DNA of 64,000 nt from Chlamydiota bacterium (GTDB lineage Bacteria; Chlamydiota; Chlamydiia; Chlamydiales; Parachlamydiaceae). The stretch covers positions 16,409-80,408 of the forward strand of contig JABDBC010000003.1 in the NCBI GenBank assembly GCA_013288825.1, in the 5' to 3' direction. The notes under the pieces were generated by a model. The model was not told the origin of the DNA and ran no database searches. It was given only the letters and a program-made list of their open reading frames with translations. The stretch's first letter is position 1; each line of letters opens with the position of its first letter. A program made the translations under genes and the position numbers. This document shows positions 1-8,008 of the stretch, one piece after another.

Positions 1-1008
1 ATTGCTTCCTCAATACTTTGCGCAGAAGATTTTCCGAAATATAGAATGGTCGATTTGGGTTTGTTTGGAACAGATCAGAGTTCTGCAATTGCAATCAATG
101 AAAATGGACAAGTTTTAGGAACTTGTAAAGAAGGTGCTTGTAATTTTATTTTTCTTTGGGATGCACTTACTGGTCTTAAATTAATCGATCTACCTGATGA
201 TTATAGATCATGGGAATTGAAATTAAATAACAAATGTCAAATAGTTGGCACAAGTTATTCAGAGTTTATTTATAGAGTTTTTCTTTGGGATCCCAGTTTA
301 GGTTTTTGGGAACTTGAATCTTCAAAAAATTCAATAGAAGTAGCAGCTTTTAATGATATGGGGCAAGTTTTAGAGCAGGTGGGAGACCAAATATTTCTTT
401 TGGATCATGGGAAAAAGACTAATTTAACAGTTCTTTTTAAAGAACAGGTACCAGGAAATTGGAGCTCATTTCACGCTGTTTCTCTAAATAATCATGGTCA
501 TGTGGCTTTTAATGCATATAAATCAAATGCTAGTGAATACGATACCTTTGGTCAAAGATCCTTTTTATGGAAAGATGGCCAGTTCAAAATGATTATGCCA
601 GAGAAAGGCTGGGAGACATCGACACAAGTGGGATGCTTGGATGATGAAGGAAACATAATTGTAAATCTTTACCACCCTCAAAGAGGTGGTAATCATAGCC
701 AATACTTTATTAGTCAATCGAGAAATATTTCTACGGAATGTCAAGGGTGTGAACTTATAAGAAATGGCCTTCCTGTTGGAAGAGATTGTATACCTGGGAA
801 ATTAAAAAAAGATAGCCAAGGAAAATGGTATTTTTCCAAAGGCCTTCAAATTAAAAAATTATTTATAGAGGAATTTCCCTATTATAATGTCTCTAATACC
901 ACAGAAGTAAGAGATCAAAATTCCAAAGGCCATGTGATAGGGCACATTGGTACAATGTTTCCAGGGGATCATGCCTTTTTAGCGATTCCAGAAACACAAA
1001 ATGAATAA
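1..1008 (+). CDS. HAF-repeat surface/secreted protein, 5' end outside window
   Basis: The reading frame is open to the left edge, so the gene starts upstream. The first visible residues (SSILCAEDFPKY) look like the end of a signal peptide, followed by a stretch fitting the HAF repeat consensus (YRMVDLGLFGTDQSSAIAIN then GQVLG). Further repeat-like units occur (GHVAFNAY; GHVIGHIG ... HAFLAIP near the C-terminus) with LWD/LWK strand motifs. HAF repeats occur in predicted extracellular beta-propeller proteins. Function is unknown; an envelope or secreted location is inferred from the signal-like start. An internal ATG at 46 is in frame but would lose the first repeat strand. Confidence 0.7.
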   Translation: MASSILCAEDFPKYRMVDLGLFGTDQSSAIAINENGQVLGTCKEGACNFIFLWDALTGLKLIDLPDDYRSWELKLNNKCQIVGTSYSEFIYRVFLWDPSLGFWELESSKNSIEVAAFNDMGQVLEQVGDQIFLLDHGKKTNLTVLFKEQVPGNWSSFHAVSLNNHGHVAFNAYKSNASEYDTFGQRSFLWKDGQFKMIMPEKGWETSTQVGCLDDEGNIIVNLYHPQRGGNHSQYFISQSRNISTECQGCELIRNGLPVGRDCIPGKLKKDSQGKWYFSKGLQIKKLFIEEFPYYNVSNTTEVRDQNSKGHVIGHIGTMFPGDHAFLAIPETQNE

Positions 1009-1042
1009 GGATGTGACTCTCTAATGAAAAAAATTGCCTGCA

Positions 1043-2386
1043 TTAACAAAAATCCGGATTGATTTCCAAAAGATATTGAGTTTGCATTTTTTTCCCAATA
1101 GACTCTTCAAACGATTTAAGGAGGCCCATTTTTTGACAAATATCGAAAGATTTCAATAGTTTAACAGTTAGCCTTGTTTTACGTCCCTCTTTGCGCATTC
1201 TACTTAAACGCAAAACATCTATTAGTGTTTCTTCGTCTCGTAAAATAGAGCATCTTCCTGATTGTTTCTCTCTTAAGAGTAAGTCTTTCAATAATAGGGT
1301 GCATTGTGATATGCGTTTACTGCCAGCCGCACGTGAAAGGCGAAGATGAAGATCTTCTGGGAATTCTATATAACGTTCACGTATATTGTTACTAAATAAT
1401 GGGCTGAATTTGAATAAGAAATTACAGTTTTTTCGTTCTATTAATTTTGTATCTGCATTAAATGTTTGAATTTCAGATTCGGTGAGATCTTTATTTCTAA
1501 TGAATAATTTAAACAACGATTGATATGTTCTCAGTTGTTGAAATTTTCCATTACCTTGAGGGATAGAAAGAGATACCATGAAGTTTTTTTTGGCTAACCC
1601 TTCAAGTACGCTGAGCACATGTTTACAGCCATCTCCAGAATAATTTTCTTTTCCGTAATAGGTAGAGTAGAGTTCATGAGGTGAAATAGACAATCTTGCT
1701 GTTGCCAATTCAACAGACTTTTGTTGAATTGGCTGAGTCCCCTTATTGTCTACAATGAGCCCTTGAATTTTAACATTTCCACGAGTTTGGTTCCCCATAT
1801 AATAATTTTCAGAATTTTGGTTCCATCTTTCGCCTTTTCGGGCCAGAAGAACACTCAACGTGTGAACTAATCTTTCTTCCGCTACATCAAGTTCTATGCT
1901 TGTTTGGATGTTCTTTAAATGTTCTGTCTCAGCTGCTGCCTCTCTTTTTTCTAGGAAATCAAATATGGTACTCTGATTTGTGTCTGTTGTTGGGGTTAAT
2001 TTGTTGTCGATCAAGTCTCTTGATTGTCTAATATTTCCTACATGTGCTGGTGTGATAAGGTTGTCTATTTCTTCTCCACGATCGAGAAGAAACTCCAAAA
2101 ATTCCTTCTCTTCGTTGAGTGGCTTTTCACCATCCTTTTTTATTAATGCAAGAACTTCTTCAGCTGTGGCTCCGTCACGTATACGCTGTCTAAAATGGTC
2201 CAATTCTTCGATAGTTTTCTTAATTTTTTTTAAACCTTTTTTTCCTGCATTTGAACGAGATTTATGCGATAGGACAAGACTAAGGTCTTCTTCTGCAATG
2301 GGCCATATCTGAGCATCAGCAATATTAGGGAATTCTTTTTGCTTAGTAGATTTATCGTCTGATAATACGTTTCTTTTGTTTACCAT
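1043..2386 (-). CDS. pGP2-D-like plasmid protein (447 aa)
   Basis: The gene lies 12 bp downstream of the helicase gene on the same strand, the position pGP2-D holds next to pGP1-D in chlamydial plasmids. The N-terminal 180 residues are charged and helical (many K/E, likely coiled coil near 45-120). The C-terminal half is basic with repeated R/K clusters, consistent with nucleic-acid binding. The synteny argument is stronger than the sequence argument, because I recognise no catalytic motif. pGP2-D is a conserved chlamydial plasmid maintenance protein of unclear biochemistry. It could instead be an unrelated replication initiator. Confidence 0.5.
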   Translation of the reverse strand: MVNKRNVLSDDKSTKQKEFPNIADAQIWPIAEEDLSLVLSHKSRSNAGKKGLKKIKKTIEELDHFRQRIRDGATAEEVLALIKKDGEKPLNEEKEFLEFLLDRGEEIDNLITPAHVGNIRQSRDLIDNKLTPTTDTNQSTIFDFLEKREAAAETEHLKNIQTSIELDVAEERLVHTLSVLLARKGERWNQNSENYYMGNQTRGNVKIQGLIVDNKGTQPIQQKSVELATARLSISPHELYSTYYGKENYSGDGCKHVLSVLEGLAKKNFMVSLSIPQGNGKFQQLRTYQSLFKLFIRNKDLTESEIQTFNADTKLIERKNCNFLFKFSPLFSNNIRERYIEFPEDLHLRLSRAAGSKRISQCTLLLKDLLLREKQSGRCSILRDEETLIDVLRLSRMRKEGRKTRLTVKLLKSFDICQKMGLLKSFEESIGKKMQTQYLLEINPDFC

Positions 2387-2398
2387 ACTCTTTTTCCC

Positions 2399-3808
2399 CT
2401 AAAAATCATTGTTGCTGGCATTAAATATAATTTCCTGTGACGACTGATGGGACAAGTTAGCAAATCTGGCATTTTCTTGCTGGAACGATAAATGAGCGGT
2501 TCCCGTGGGGCCATGCCGATTCTTTGCTACGATTACTTCAGCTTTACCAGGGCTATCGCCTTTATTGTAATAATCTCGTCGGTACAAAAAGACAACTGCA
2601 TCAGCATCTTGTTCAATTTGGCCGCTATCTCGGAGATCAGACATTAATGGACGTTTTTCAGTCCGTTCTTCCACCTTACGGGATAGCTGAGCAATACAAA
2701 CTACAGGTATTTGAAGTTCCATTGCTAATAATTTCAGACGTCTTGATATTTCTGCAACCTCATATTGACGACTATCCCCTCCCCCATCCACTTCAAGCAG
2801 TTGTAGGTAGTCAACCACCATTAAGCCGATTTGTTCCTTTTCTCTCAACTGTCTTGCTTTTGCAATGATTGTCGATATCGTTGCAGAAGCTTGGTCGTAA
2901 ATGTAAAAAGGAGCTGATCTTATAGTACAAATAGTATTTTCTATTTTTCTTAATTCCGAATCAGTGATTGCCCCAGATTTCATTTTTGTAACTGGTACAC
3001 CTGATTGCGAAGAGATGATTTTTTCTGCTAATTGATCTGCACCCATTTCCAAGGAGAAAATAGCCACAGGGATCTTTTGATTAAAGCATACATATTCGGC
3101 AATATTCAGGGCAAAGGTCGTTTTTCCCATTGATGGTCTACCGGCTATGACCGTAAGATGAGTGTTTTCAAGGAGCGTTGCCAGGGCATCTAAATCTATA
3201 AATCCAGTGGGAATTCCTGTTGAAAATTGCTTGCCAGTTTCCCTATAGAATTTCTGGCGTTCAATAAGACGTTCGAGAAGAGGTGTTGTATCTGTCTTTG
3301 AATTGACTCCATCTAACACTGAACCCAAAGATACTCTGTCATTGGAAACGTACTGTTTTGATAGTGTAGTTAAGTGCTGCTGGTACTTCTCACTTAGGAC
3401 AAACGGATCTTGTTTTGATTTTAAGAGTTCTTCACAAAAGGTTCTTGAAAGTTGAATTTGATGCCTTGCAAAAGCATGTGTTCGTATACTTTTGCAGTAT
3501 TCTTCAACATGAGTAGATGTGCCTGCATACTGGACTAAGGTGATTATGTATTCTGTACCCCCTACTTCCTTTAGCTTGTCATTACTTTTAAGATCCTCAC
3601 AAGCAAGGTGAACATCAGCTGGCTTGCCTTTTTTATGAAGGTTTTTAAGTGTTTGATAGATGAACTGATGCTCCTTAATGTAAAAGTCTGATAATGCTAA
3701 CTGCTCAGTACCTATCTTAAGTGCCAGCGGAGAACTTAACATGGACCCTAACACCATCATTTCTGCTTCCTTTGAATGTGGGATAGTTCTTACTTTTTCT
3801 TCTGCCAT
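2399..3808 (-). CDS. dnaB: Replicative DNA helicase, DnaB family (pGP1-D-like)
   Basis: The 469 aa length is typical for DnaB. An N-terminal DnaB_N domain (about 1-110, starting PHSKEAEMMVLGSML) precedes a RecA-like C-terminal domain with Walker A AGRPSMGKTT near residue 222, Walker B-like LMVVDYLQLL, the H4-type AQLSRKVEERTEKRP and the arginine-finger region DLRDSGQIEQDADAV. It would unwind DNA at the plasmid origin as a hexamer. In chlamydial plasmids the equivalent protein is pGP1-D. It is the first gene of a two-gene unit with the pGP2-like gene; the 230 bp upstream hold a duplicated GTGCAC motif. Confidence 0.93.
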   Translation of the reverse strand: MAEEKVRTIPHSKEAEMMVLGSMLSSPLALKIGTEQLALSDFYIKEHQFIYQTLKNLHKKGKPADVHLACEDLKSNDKLKEVGGTEYIITLVQYAGTSTHVEEYCKSIRTHAFARHQIQLSRTFCEELLKSKQDPFVLSEKYQQHLTTLSKQYVSNDRVSLGSVLDGVNSKTDTTPLLERLIERQKFYRETGKQFSTGIPTGFIDLDALATLLENTHLTVIAGRPSMGKTTFALNIAEYVCFNQKIPVAIFSLEMGADQLAEKIISSQSGVPVTKMKSGAITDSELRKIENTICTIRSAPFYIYDQASATISTIIAKARQLREKEQIGLMVVDYLQLLEVDGGGDSRQYEVAEISRRLKLLAMELQIPVVCIAQLSRKVEERTEKRPLMSDLRDSGQIEQDADAVVFLYRRDYYNKGDSPGKAEVIVAKNRHGPTGTAHLSFQQENARFANLSHQSSQEIIFNASNNDF

Positions 3809-3918
3809 AAAGACCTTGTTCGTTTAGAATTCATTTGGGGCTGTTTTTTTGTTGCATATGTATAGTATTGTTCAAACCTGCTATGGAAGAGTCAATCATT
3901 AACAAATCAAAAACAGAA

Positions 3919-3966
3919 TATCTTGTGCACTAATCTAAGCGTTACCTAGTACATTATCTTGTGCAC
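3919..3966. repeat. Two direct copies of a 12-mer with a GTGCAC palindrome
   Basis: The 12-mer TATCTTGTGCAC occurs at 3919-3930 and 3955-3966, 36 bp apart start to start, in the intergenic region upstream of the helicase gene. GTGCAC is self-complementary. Two phased copies about 110-155 bp before a replication gene suggest operator or iteron sites, but two copies are too few to call an origin. Confidence 0.45.
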
Positions 3967-4041
3967 GATCCTATCAGTTGATATCTGAACTTCTAGTTTT
4001 CTTCTGCCATAAAAAATCCTAATTTCTTTGGAATTTCTTCG

Positions 4042-4430
4042 CTAGCTCATATATTTTCGTTTTTCTCCCATGCTTTTTTGGAATAGTATAGGTGATATTT
4101 TATCTTTAAGAAGCCCGCTTAAAGCCCTGTTAAGTGCTCCTGAAATATTTTTATAGTCAAGTAGTTCGGCGATTTCTGCTTTAGAAGATTTTTATTTTTC
4201 AGAAGTTCAAGGATACGATCTTTAAGAGAAATAGCACTTTGAGGTGTTGGTAATAGCTTTGATGTATGCATGGCGGATAAGGGCACAGAAGTTAATTCTA
4301 ATCCTCCAGAACCATTCAACAAAGCGCAGACAGTTTTTGCGACTTCTGTACGTTGGTCAGTAGATCGTTTAAATTCTAAACGTTCTGATTCTACCTGGAA
4401 TATGATTTTTTTCAGTTCTTCTAAATTCAT
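4042..4430 (-). pseudogene. AlbA_2 (Schlafen-type) DNA-binding protein, internally deleted and frameshifted
   Basis: The first 30 residues match an AlbA_2 N-terminus (SERLEFKRSTDQRTEVAK, then CALLNGSGG). The sequence then jumps to a C-terminal helix-turn-helix region, so the central ATP-binding part is missing. The annotated frame ends at 4119, but one base shift near 4180 restores a typical winged-helix tail (KAEIAELLDYKNISGALNRA, continuing to a TAG at 4042-4044). Both lesions make this a relic of a protein like the intact one at 15745-17130. It sits 1 bp downstream of the partition partner gene. Confidence 0.7.
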
Positions 4431-4431
4431 A

Positions 4432-4932
4432 TTACTGAGTTTGCTCTTCTTCCATTTTGATTAGCCACTGAATTGCCTCGCAGATCATTTCAGATTTTTC
4501 AGTTTTGCGTCCTTGCAGCATGCGATTTGCATAAAGGTCGTTGAAGGCTTTGTAAATGTCCTCAGTTAGATTGAAGGTCATTTTATAAGTTGGGATTTTT
4601 TGGATTTGTTGTTTTGTAGTCGGATATACAGCTGTTTGTCGGATATTTTGAGGCTCTTGTTTTATCTCTGGATTGGTTTCCAGCTTTCCAGATTGATGGG
4701 TTATTGTTTGGCCAACTTTGTAACTATGTGGTTGTACCAATTCCTGGAAAGATGGATTGCCAGTTGGGTGGGAATCTGGATTGTTTTGTAGATGAATTTT
4801 TTCTGGCTGGTTGACTGGTATTATTTCTGGGTTTCCATCTTTCTGGTTGTCCAGCTTCCCAACTGGTTGGAAATCATACATTTCATCAATAGACAGCTTT
4901 GCTTTTTTCTTGATTTCATGTAGTCCTGACAT
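4432..4932 (-). CDS. Ribbon-helix-helix partition partner of ParA
   Basis: A 166 aa protein whose gene overlaps the 3' end of parA by 17 bp, so the two are probably translationally coupled. Residues about 117-160 form a CopG/ParG-like ribbon-helix-helix: strand YKMTFNLTE, helix DIYKAFNDLYANRM, then RKTEKSEMICEAIQWLIKME. The N-terminal 110 residues are a Pro/Gln/Asn-rich linker with imperfect repeats. The DNA encoding this linker is itself full of CCAG/TGGA motifs like those upstream of parA. A centromere-binding role (ParB equivalent) is inferred from position and fold; pGP6-D would be the alternative chlamydial label. Confidence 0.65.
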   Translation of the reverse strand: MSGLHEIKKKAKLSIDEMYDFQPVGKLDNQKDGNPEIIPVNQPEKIHLQNNPDSHPTGNPSFQELVQPHSYKVGQTITHQSGKLETNPEIKQEPQNIRQTAVYPTTKQQIQKIPTYKMTFNLTEDIYKAFNDLYANRMLQGRKTEKSEMICEAIQWLIKMEEEQTQ

Positions 4933-5698
4933 AACTTAACCTCTCTTCTAGTTCTTTTGTAAATTCACGGTAAGCGATTGCACTTGAGCTGGCAGGTGCA
5001 AAATCGAAAATAGATTTAGCTGCCTCTTGAGATTCCTTTAGTTTAACATTTTCAGGGATGCGCGCGTTGAAGACTTTATCGCCAAACAATTCATTGATTG
5101 CATCAAAGATGCGCTTTGAATGTTTTGTGGATACTTTAAAGAATGTAAAGAGGACTCCTAAAATTTCTGCTCGGTGGTTAACAAGTTGACCGACTTTTTT
5201 ATTTGTACGATTAATCGTATCCATAAAATTTTGCATGCCTGCCAGATTAAAATAGTCAAGGGCAACAGGTAGGATGATACTATCGGCGGCAAGAACAGCA
5301 TTAGTGAGCAGTGTGCCAAAGGTGGGCGAAGTATCTATGATGATGTAGTCATAGTTAATATCAATGAGCTTAGAGCGTAGAGCAAACTCTTTAGCTTGTA
5401 TTTGAGCCAGTTTTACGTCAGCCACGGCCAACGAAACATCAGCAGGGAGAATGTGCAATCCTTCAATGTAGGTGTCCTGTACGACATCCTTGACAGTGCA
5501 ATCCTCTTGACAGAGCAGCTCAGCGACTGTTTGACGATTTTCTGTCTTGATTCCTAGGCCTATTGTAGAGTTCCCTTGTGGATCGAGATCTACTAGTAAG
5601 ACTTTTCTTCCTTCATAGGCTAAACCTGCCGCAAGGTTAATGCTAGAGGTCGTTTTCCCGCATCCTCCCTTCTGATTGGCGATTGCTATTTTGAACAT
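4916..5698 (-). CDS. parA: ParA-family partition ATPase (pGP5-D-like)
   Basis: 260 aa. A deviant Walker A motif KGGCGKTTSS starts at residue 10, followed by the A' motif LLVDLDPQGNSTIG and Walker B-like YIIIDTSPTFGTL. There is no N-terminal HTH, so this is a small type Ib-like ParA. It is expected to polymerise on or pattern over DNA to segregate the plasmid with its RHH partner encoded immediately downstream. The large upstream non-coding repeat field (about 5740-6245) is the natural centromere candidate. The homologue in Chlamydia is pGP5-D, which has also been linked to chromosomal gene regulation. Confidence 0.92.
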   Translation of the reverse strand: MFKIAIANQKGGCGKTTSSINLAAGLAYEGRKVLLVDLDPQGNSTIGLGIKTENRQTVAELLCQEDCTVKDVVQDTYIEGLHILPADVSLAVADVKLAQIQAKEFALRSKLIDINYDYIIIDTSPTFGTLLTNAVLAADSIILPVALDYFNLAGMQNFMDTINRTNKKVGQLVNHRAEILGVLFTFFKVSTKHSKRIFDAINELFGDKVFNARIPENVKLKESQEAAKSIFDFAPASSSAIAYREFTKELEERLSYVRTT

Positions 5699-5739
5699 GT
5701 ATGAAGTCCTTGGTTTAATGGGTGTCCATAAGCCAACAA

Positions 5740-6245
5740 TCTAATCAAGTCGTCTATTTAAGTAAATAGTTTGGATGGTAAGTTGGAAAATAACCAATAA
5801 AACAAGTTGGCTGGACATCTGGATGTGTGGGTATCCAATAAGAAAATAAAATTGAGTGTAGGGAATACAATAATCCAGATGGAGGTCTGGTTGGGCATAA
5901 CAATGGGAAATAATCAATAAAACAATCCAACTGGACATCCAAATGGGTTGTTGTAAAGAAAGAAAATAATTAATATGGAAATCCAGAAATCCATAAACCC
6001 AACCAACTGGAATTTAGGTTGTTGTATTTATCCATCTGGTTGACGATTAAGGCAACATCAAGCTCCAGCCTTCTAATTTGAGCTTTTTTTTGGAATATGG
6101 GTGGATGTCCAGTTGTATGGGTGGATGGAAAGAAAATAATTAATAAAGATGTCTGGATTGGTGGATGTATGGATATCCAGAAAAAATATAAATAGTATTG
6201 GTGGGAAACCAGGTGTCCAGAAATCCAGATAGTTATGCGATGACA
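5740..6245. repeat. A-rich / TGGA-TCCA repeat field: candidate parS centromere or origin
   Basis: About 500 bp with no credible gene. A-rich blocks of the form GAAAATAATTAATAAA (near 5777, 5906, 5960, 6130) alternate with clusters of TGGA, TCCAG and CATCC words in both orientations. Two long imperfect copies are visible: 5775-5830 and 5905-5950 share the order (A-rich block)-AATAAAACAA-(CTGGACATC)-TGG. It lies directly upstream of parA, where type Ib partition systems place their centromere. The short reading frames here are compositional artefacts. The following stretch, 6246-6592, shows nothing I can name. Confidence 0.6.
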
Positions 6246-6592
6246 TCCGCCACATTCTCCCGTTATCATTCCCAATCAATTAATGAATGACTCACAATGA
6301 CTATTGTAGTTGTATCACTAATCTTGAACACAACTACCTCCTGGAGATAATCCCAGACCATGTGTCTCAGCGAACATCCAGTCAGACATATTAGCTCGAT
6401 CCAGCTTAAAGGTCTGTGTTATAGCTATATTGCGTATTCCACTCAAACCGATCACCCATTCCATTTTAAAGCATATATGGCGGGCCTTTGCCAAAGGTTT
6501 TCGAGCAGTTACAGATTTTCGTGATTGCTGATACAGCTAATGTCATTTACAAATTTTTCTTGATTTCACAAATTTTATATGATATTTATAAG

Positions 6593-6617
6593 TTCCGATA
6601 AGTGAACGTTATCGGAA
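6593..6617. promoter_or_regulatory. Perfect 9-bp inverted repeat with 7-bp spacer before the integrase
   Basis: TTCCGATAA - GTGAACG - TTATCGGAA, ending 18 bp before the integrase ATG. Two short arms around a 7-bp centre is the geometry of a tyrosine-recombinase core site, and placement next to the int gene also suits an attachment site. An autoregulatory operator is the alternative. The same site is not seen upstream of the truncated integrase copies, which lack their 5' parts. Confidence 0.5.
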
Positions 6618-6635
6618 GTTAAAGGAAAGAACCAA

Positions 6636-7703
6636 ATGGAAAACAAGTTATCGGTCGTTACCACGAATGTTCCAAGCGACAACCAATTTGATTCACCACA
6701 TTATGAAAATTCATTTACCGCTCACGCTAAGGCTGCAAACACAGTTAATGCATATCTGTCAGATTGGGAAGATTTTTGCCTATGGTGTAATCAAAACAAC
6801 TGTCGATACCTTCCAGCGGACCCAAAAAAAGTTGCAGATTATTTAGAGGATAGGGCTACAAATACATGGTGGGGTATTTCTGGACAAAATCGGCAAATGA
6901 AAGAGAAAAGACCATTGAAATGGTCGAGCTTATTGAGAAGACTTACAACGATTAGCAAAATGCATCACTATCAGGGAATGCCATTCAAGCGCAAGCATCC
7001 AGCGATAGAAAAAACCTTAAGCGGCATAAAGCGAGTGTTTAGCGAAAAACAGCCTCATCGCATCGTTGAAATAAGAAAGGACCCTCTTTGTATTGAAGAG
7101 ATCCGTGCGATGGTGGAATCTCTACCAAATACGCTCACTGGTATGCGTGACCGTGCTTTATTGCTAATTGGCTTCTCAGGTGCTTTTAGACGTTCTGAAA
7201 TTGTTAAGATATGTATAGAAGACCTGACATTCTGTAAGGAAGGCATCTTGGTGTTCTTACCATGGTCCAAAACGGGTTCTAGGAAAGTCCCAATACCATA
7301 TGGATCTAGCCATGCGACATGTCCTGTGAGAGCATTACAAGAATGGATACAAGCTTCTTGTATTACCCAAGGGGCTGTTTTTCGTGCAATCAACAAGCAT
7401 GGGCATATTCGAGCTACGGGACTATCAGATAAAAGCGTTGTGCTGATTATTAAGCGGAATGATTACCTTAAGCGGATGCTAATTGATGCTTTGGACTTAA
7501 AAAAAATGGATCCGACCATTTCTGTTCCAAACTATGGAGGACATAGCCTGCGGGCAGGATTTGTTACAACGGCTATTTTGAATGGTGTGCCAGAGTATTC
7601 GATCATGAAGCAAACAGATCACAAGAAAAGTGACACTGTTAAAAAATACATACGTGAAACTCTAAAATGGAAGGATAACGCTGCAACTAAACTGGGGCTC
7701 TGA
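6636..7703 (+). CDS. Tyrosine recombinase / integrase (pGP7/8-like), intact
   Basis: 355 aa with an N-terminal SAM-like core-binding domain (about 25-120, TVNAYLSDWEDFCLWC) and a C-terminal catalytic domain. Catalytic residues are visible in order: Arg in GAFRRSEIVKI (about 184), the His-x-x-Arg box GGHSLRAGF (about 303), His in TDHKKSD, and the nucleophile Tyr in VKKYIRE (about 337). A ribosome site AAAGGAAAG precedes the ATG. Chlamydial plasmids carry related integrases. Two decayed copies lie downstream in the same orientation, so this gene is the presumptive active member of the set and may have moved the cassette that follows. Confidence 0.9.
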   Translation: MENKLSVVTTNVPSDNQFDSPHYENSFTAHAKAANTVNAYLSDWEDFCLWCNQNNCRYLPADPKKVADYLEDRATNTWWGISGQNRQMKEKRPLKWSSLLRRLTTISKMHHYQGMPFKRKHPAIEKTLSGIKRVFSEKQPHRIVEIRKDPLCIEEIRAMVESLPNTLTGMRDRALLLIGFSGAFRRSEIVKICIEDLTFCKEGILVFLPWSKTGSRKVPIPYGSSHATCPVRALQEWIQASCITQGAVFRAINKHGHIRATGLSDKSVVLIIKRNDYLKRMLIDALDLKKMDPTISVPNYGGHSLRAGFVTTAILNGVPEYSIMKQTDHKKSDTVKKYIRETLKWKDNAATKLGL

Positions 7704-8008
7704 CATAAGGCAGCGGTTTTACAGAGGGTCGTTCAAAGATTTCGTAAGTTTCTGACTCGTGTAATTAAAAAAAATTACTAGTTTACACAAAAAGATAGAC
7801 GAAACAATACAATAAAATGTCATTAATGACTGAACAATATATTTATTAACTTTCTTTAATTTGCTCATGAAATATTTTAAGTTTTTGAGATTATAATGCC
7901 ATGACAAATTTACACGAATACCGCATTAAAACCACTAACATTTAAACATTTTAATTCAAGTTTAACAATTCAAATATTAAATTTCTAGATATGAGTGTTG
8001 CATATGAT
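7704..8008. other. Intergenic region between integrase and lanthipeptide operon
   Basis: 305 bp of AT-rich sequence between convergent genes. No coding potential, no clear terminator stem and no RNA gene seen. Confidence 0.5.

Noticed and set aside
5740..6245. CRISPR array
   Set aside because: Repeat units are imperfect, of unequal length and irregularly spaced; there are no conserved direct repeats with unique spacers and no cas genes.
5741..6279. Four overlapping minus-strand reading frames upstream of parA
   Set aside because: All run through the TGGA/A-rich repeat field, have repeat-driven composition and no ribosome sites; treated as centromere or origin DNA.
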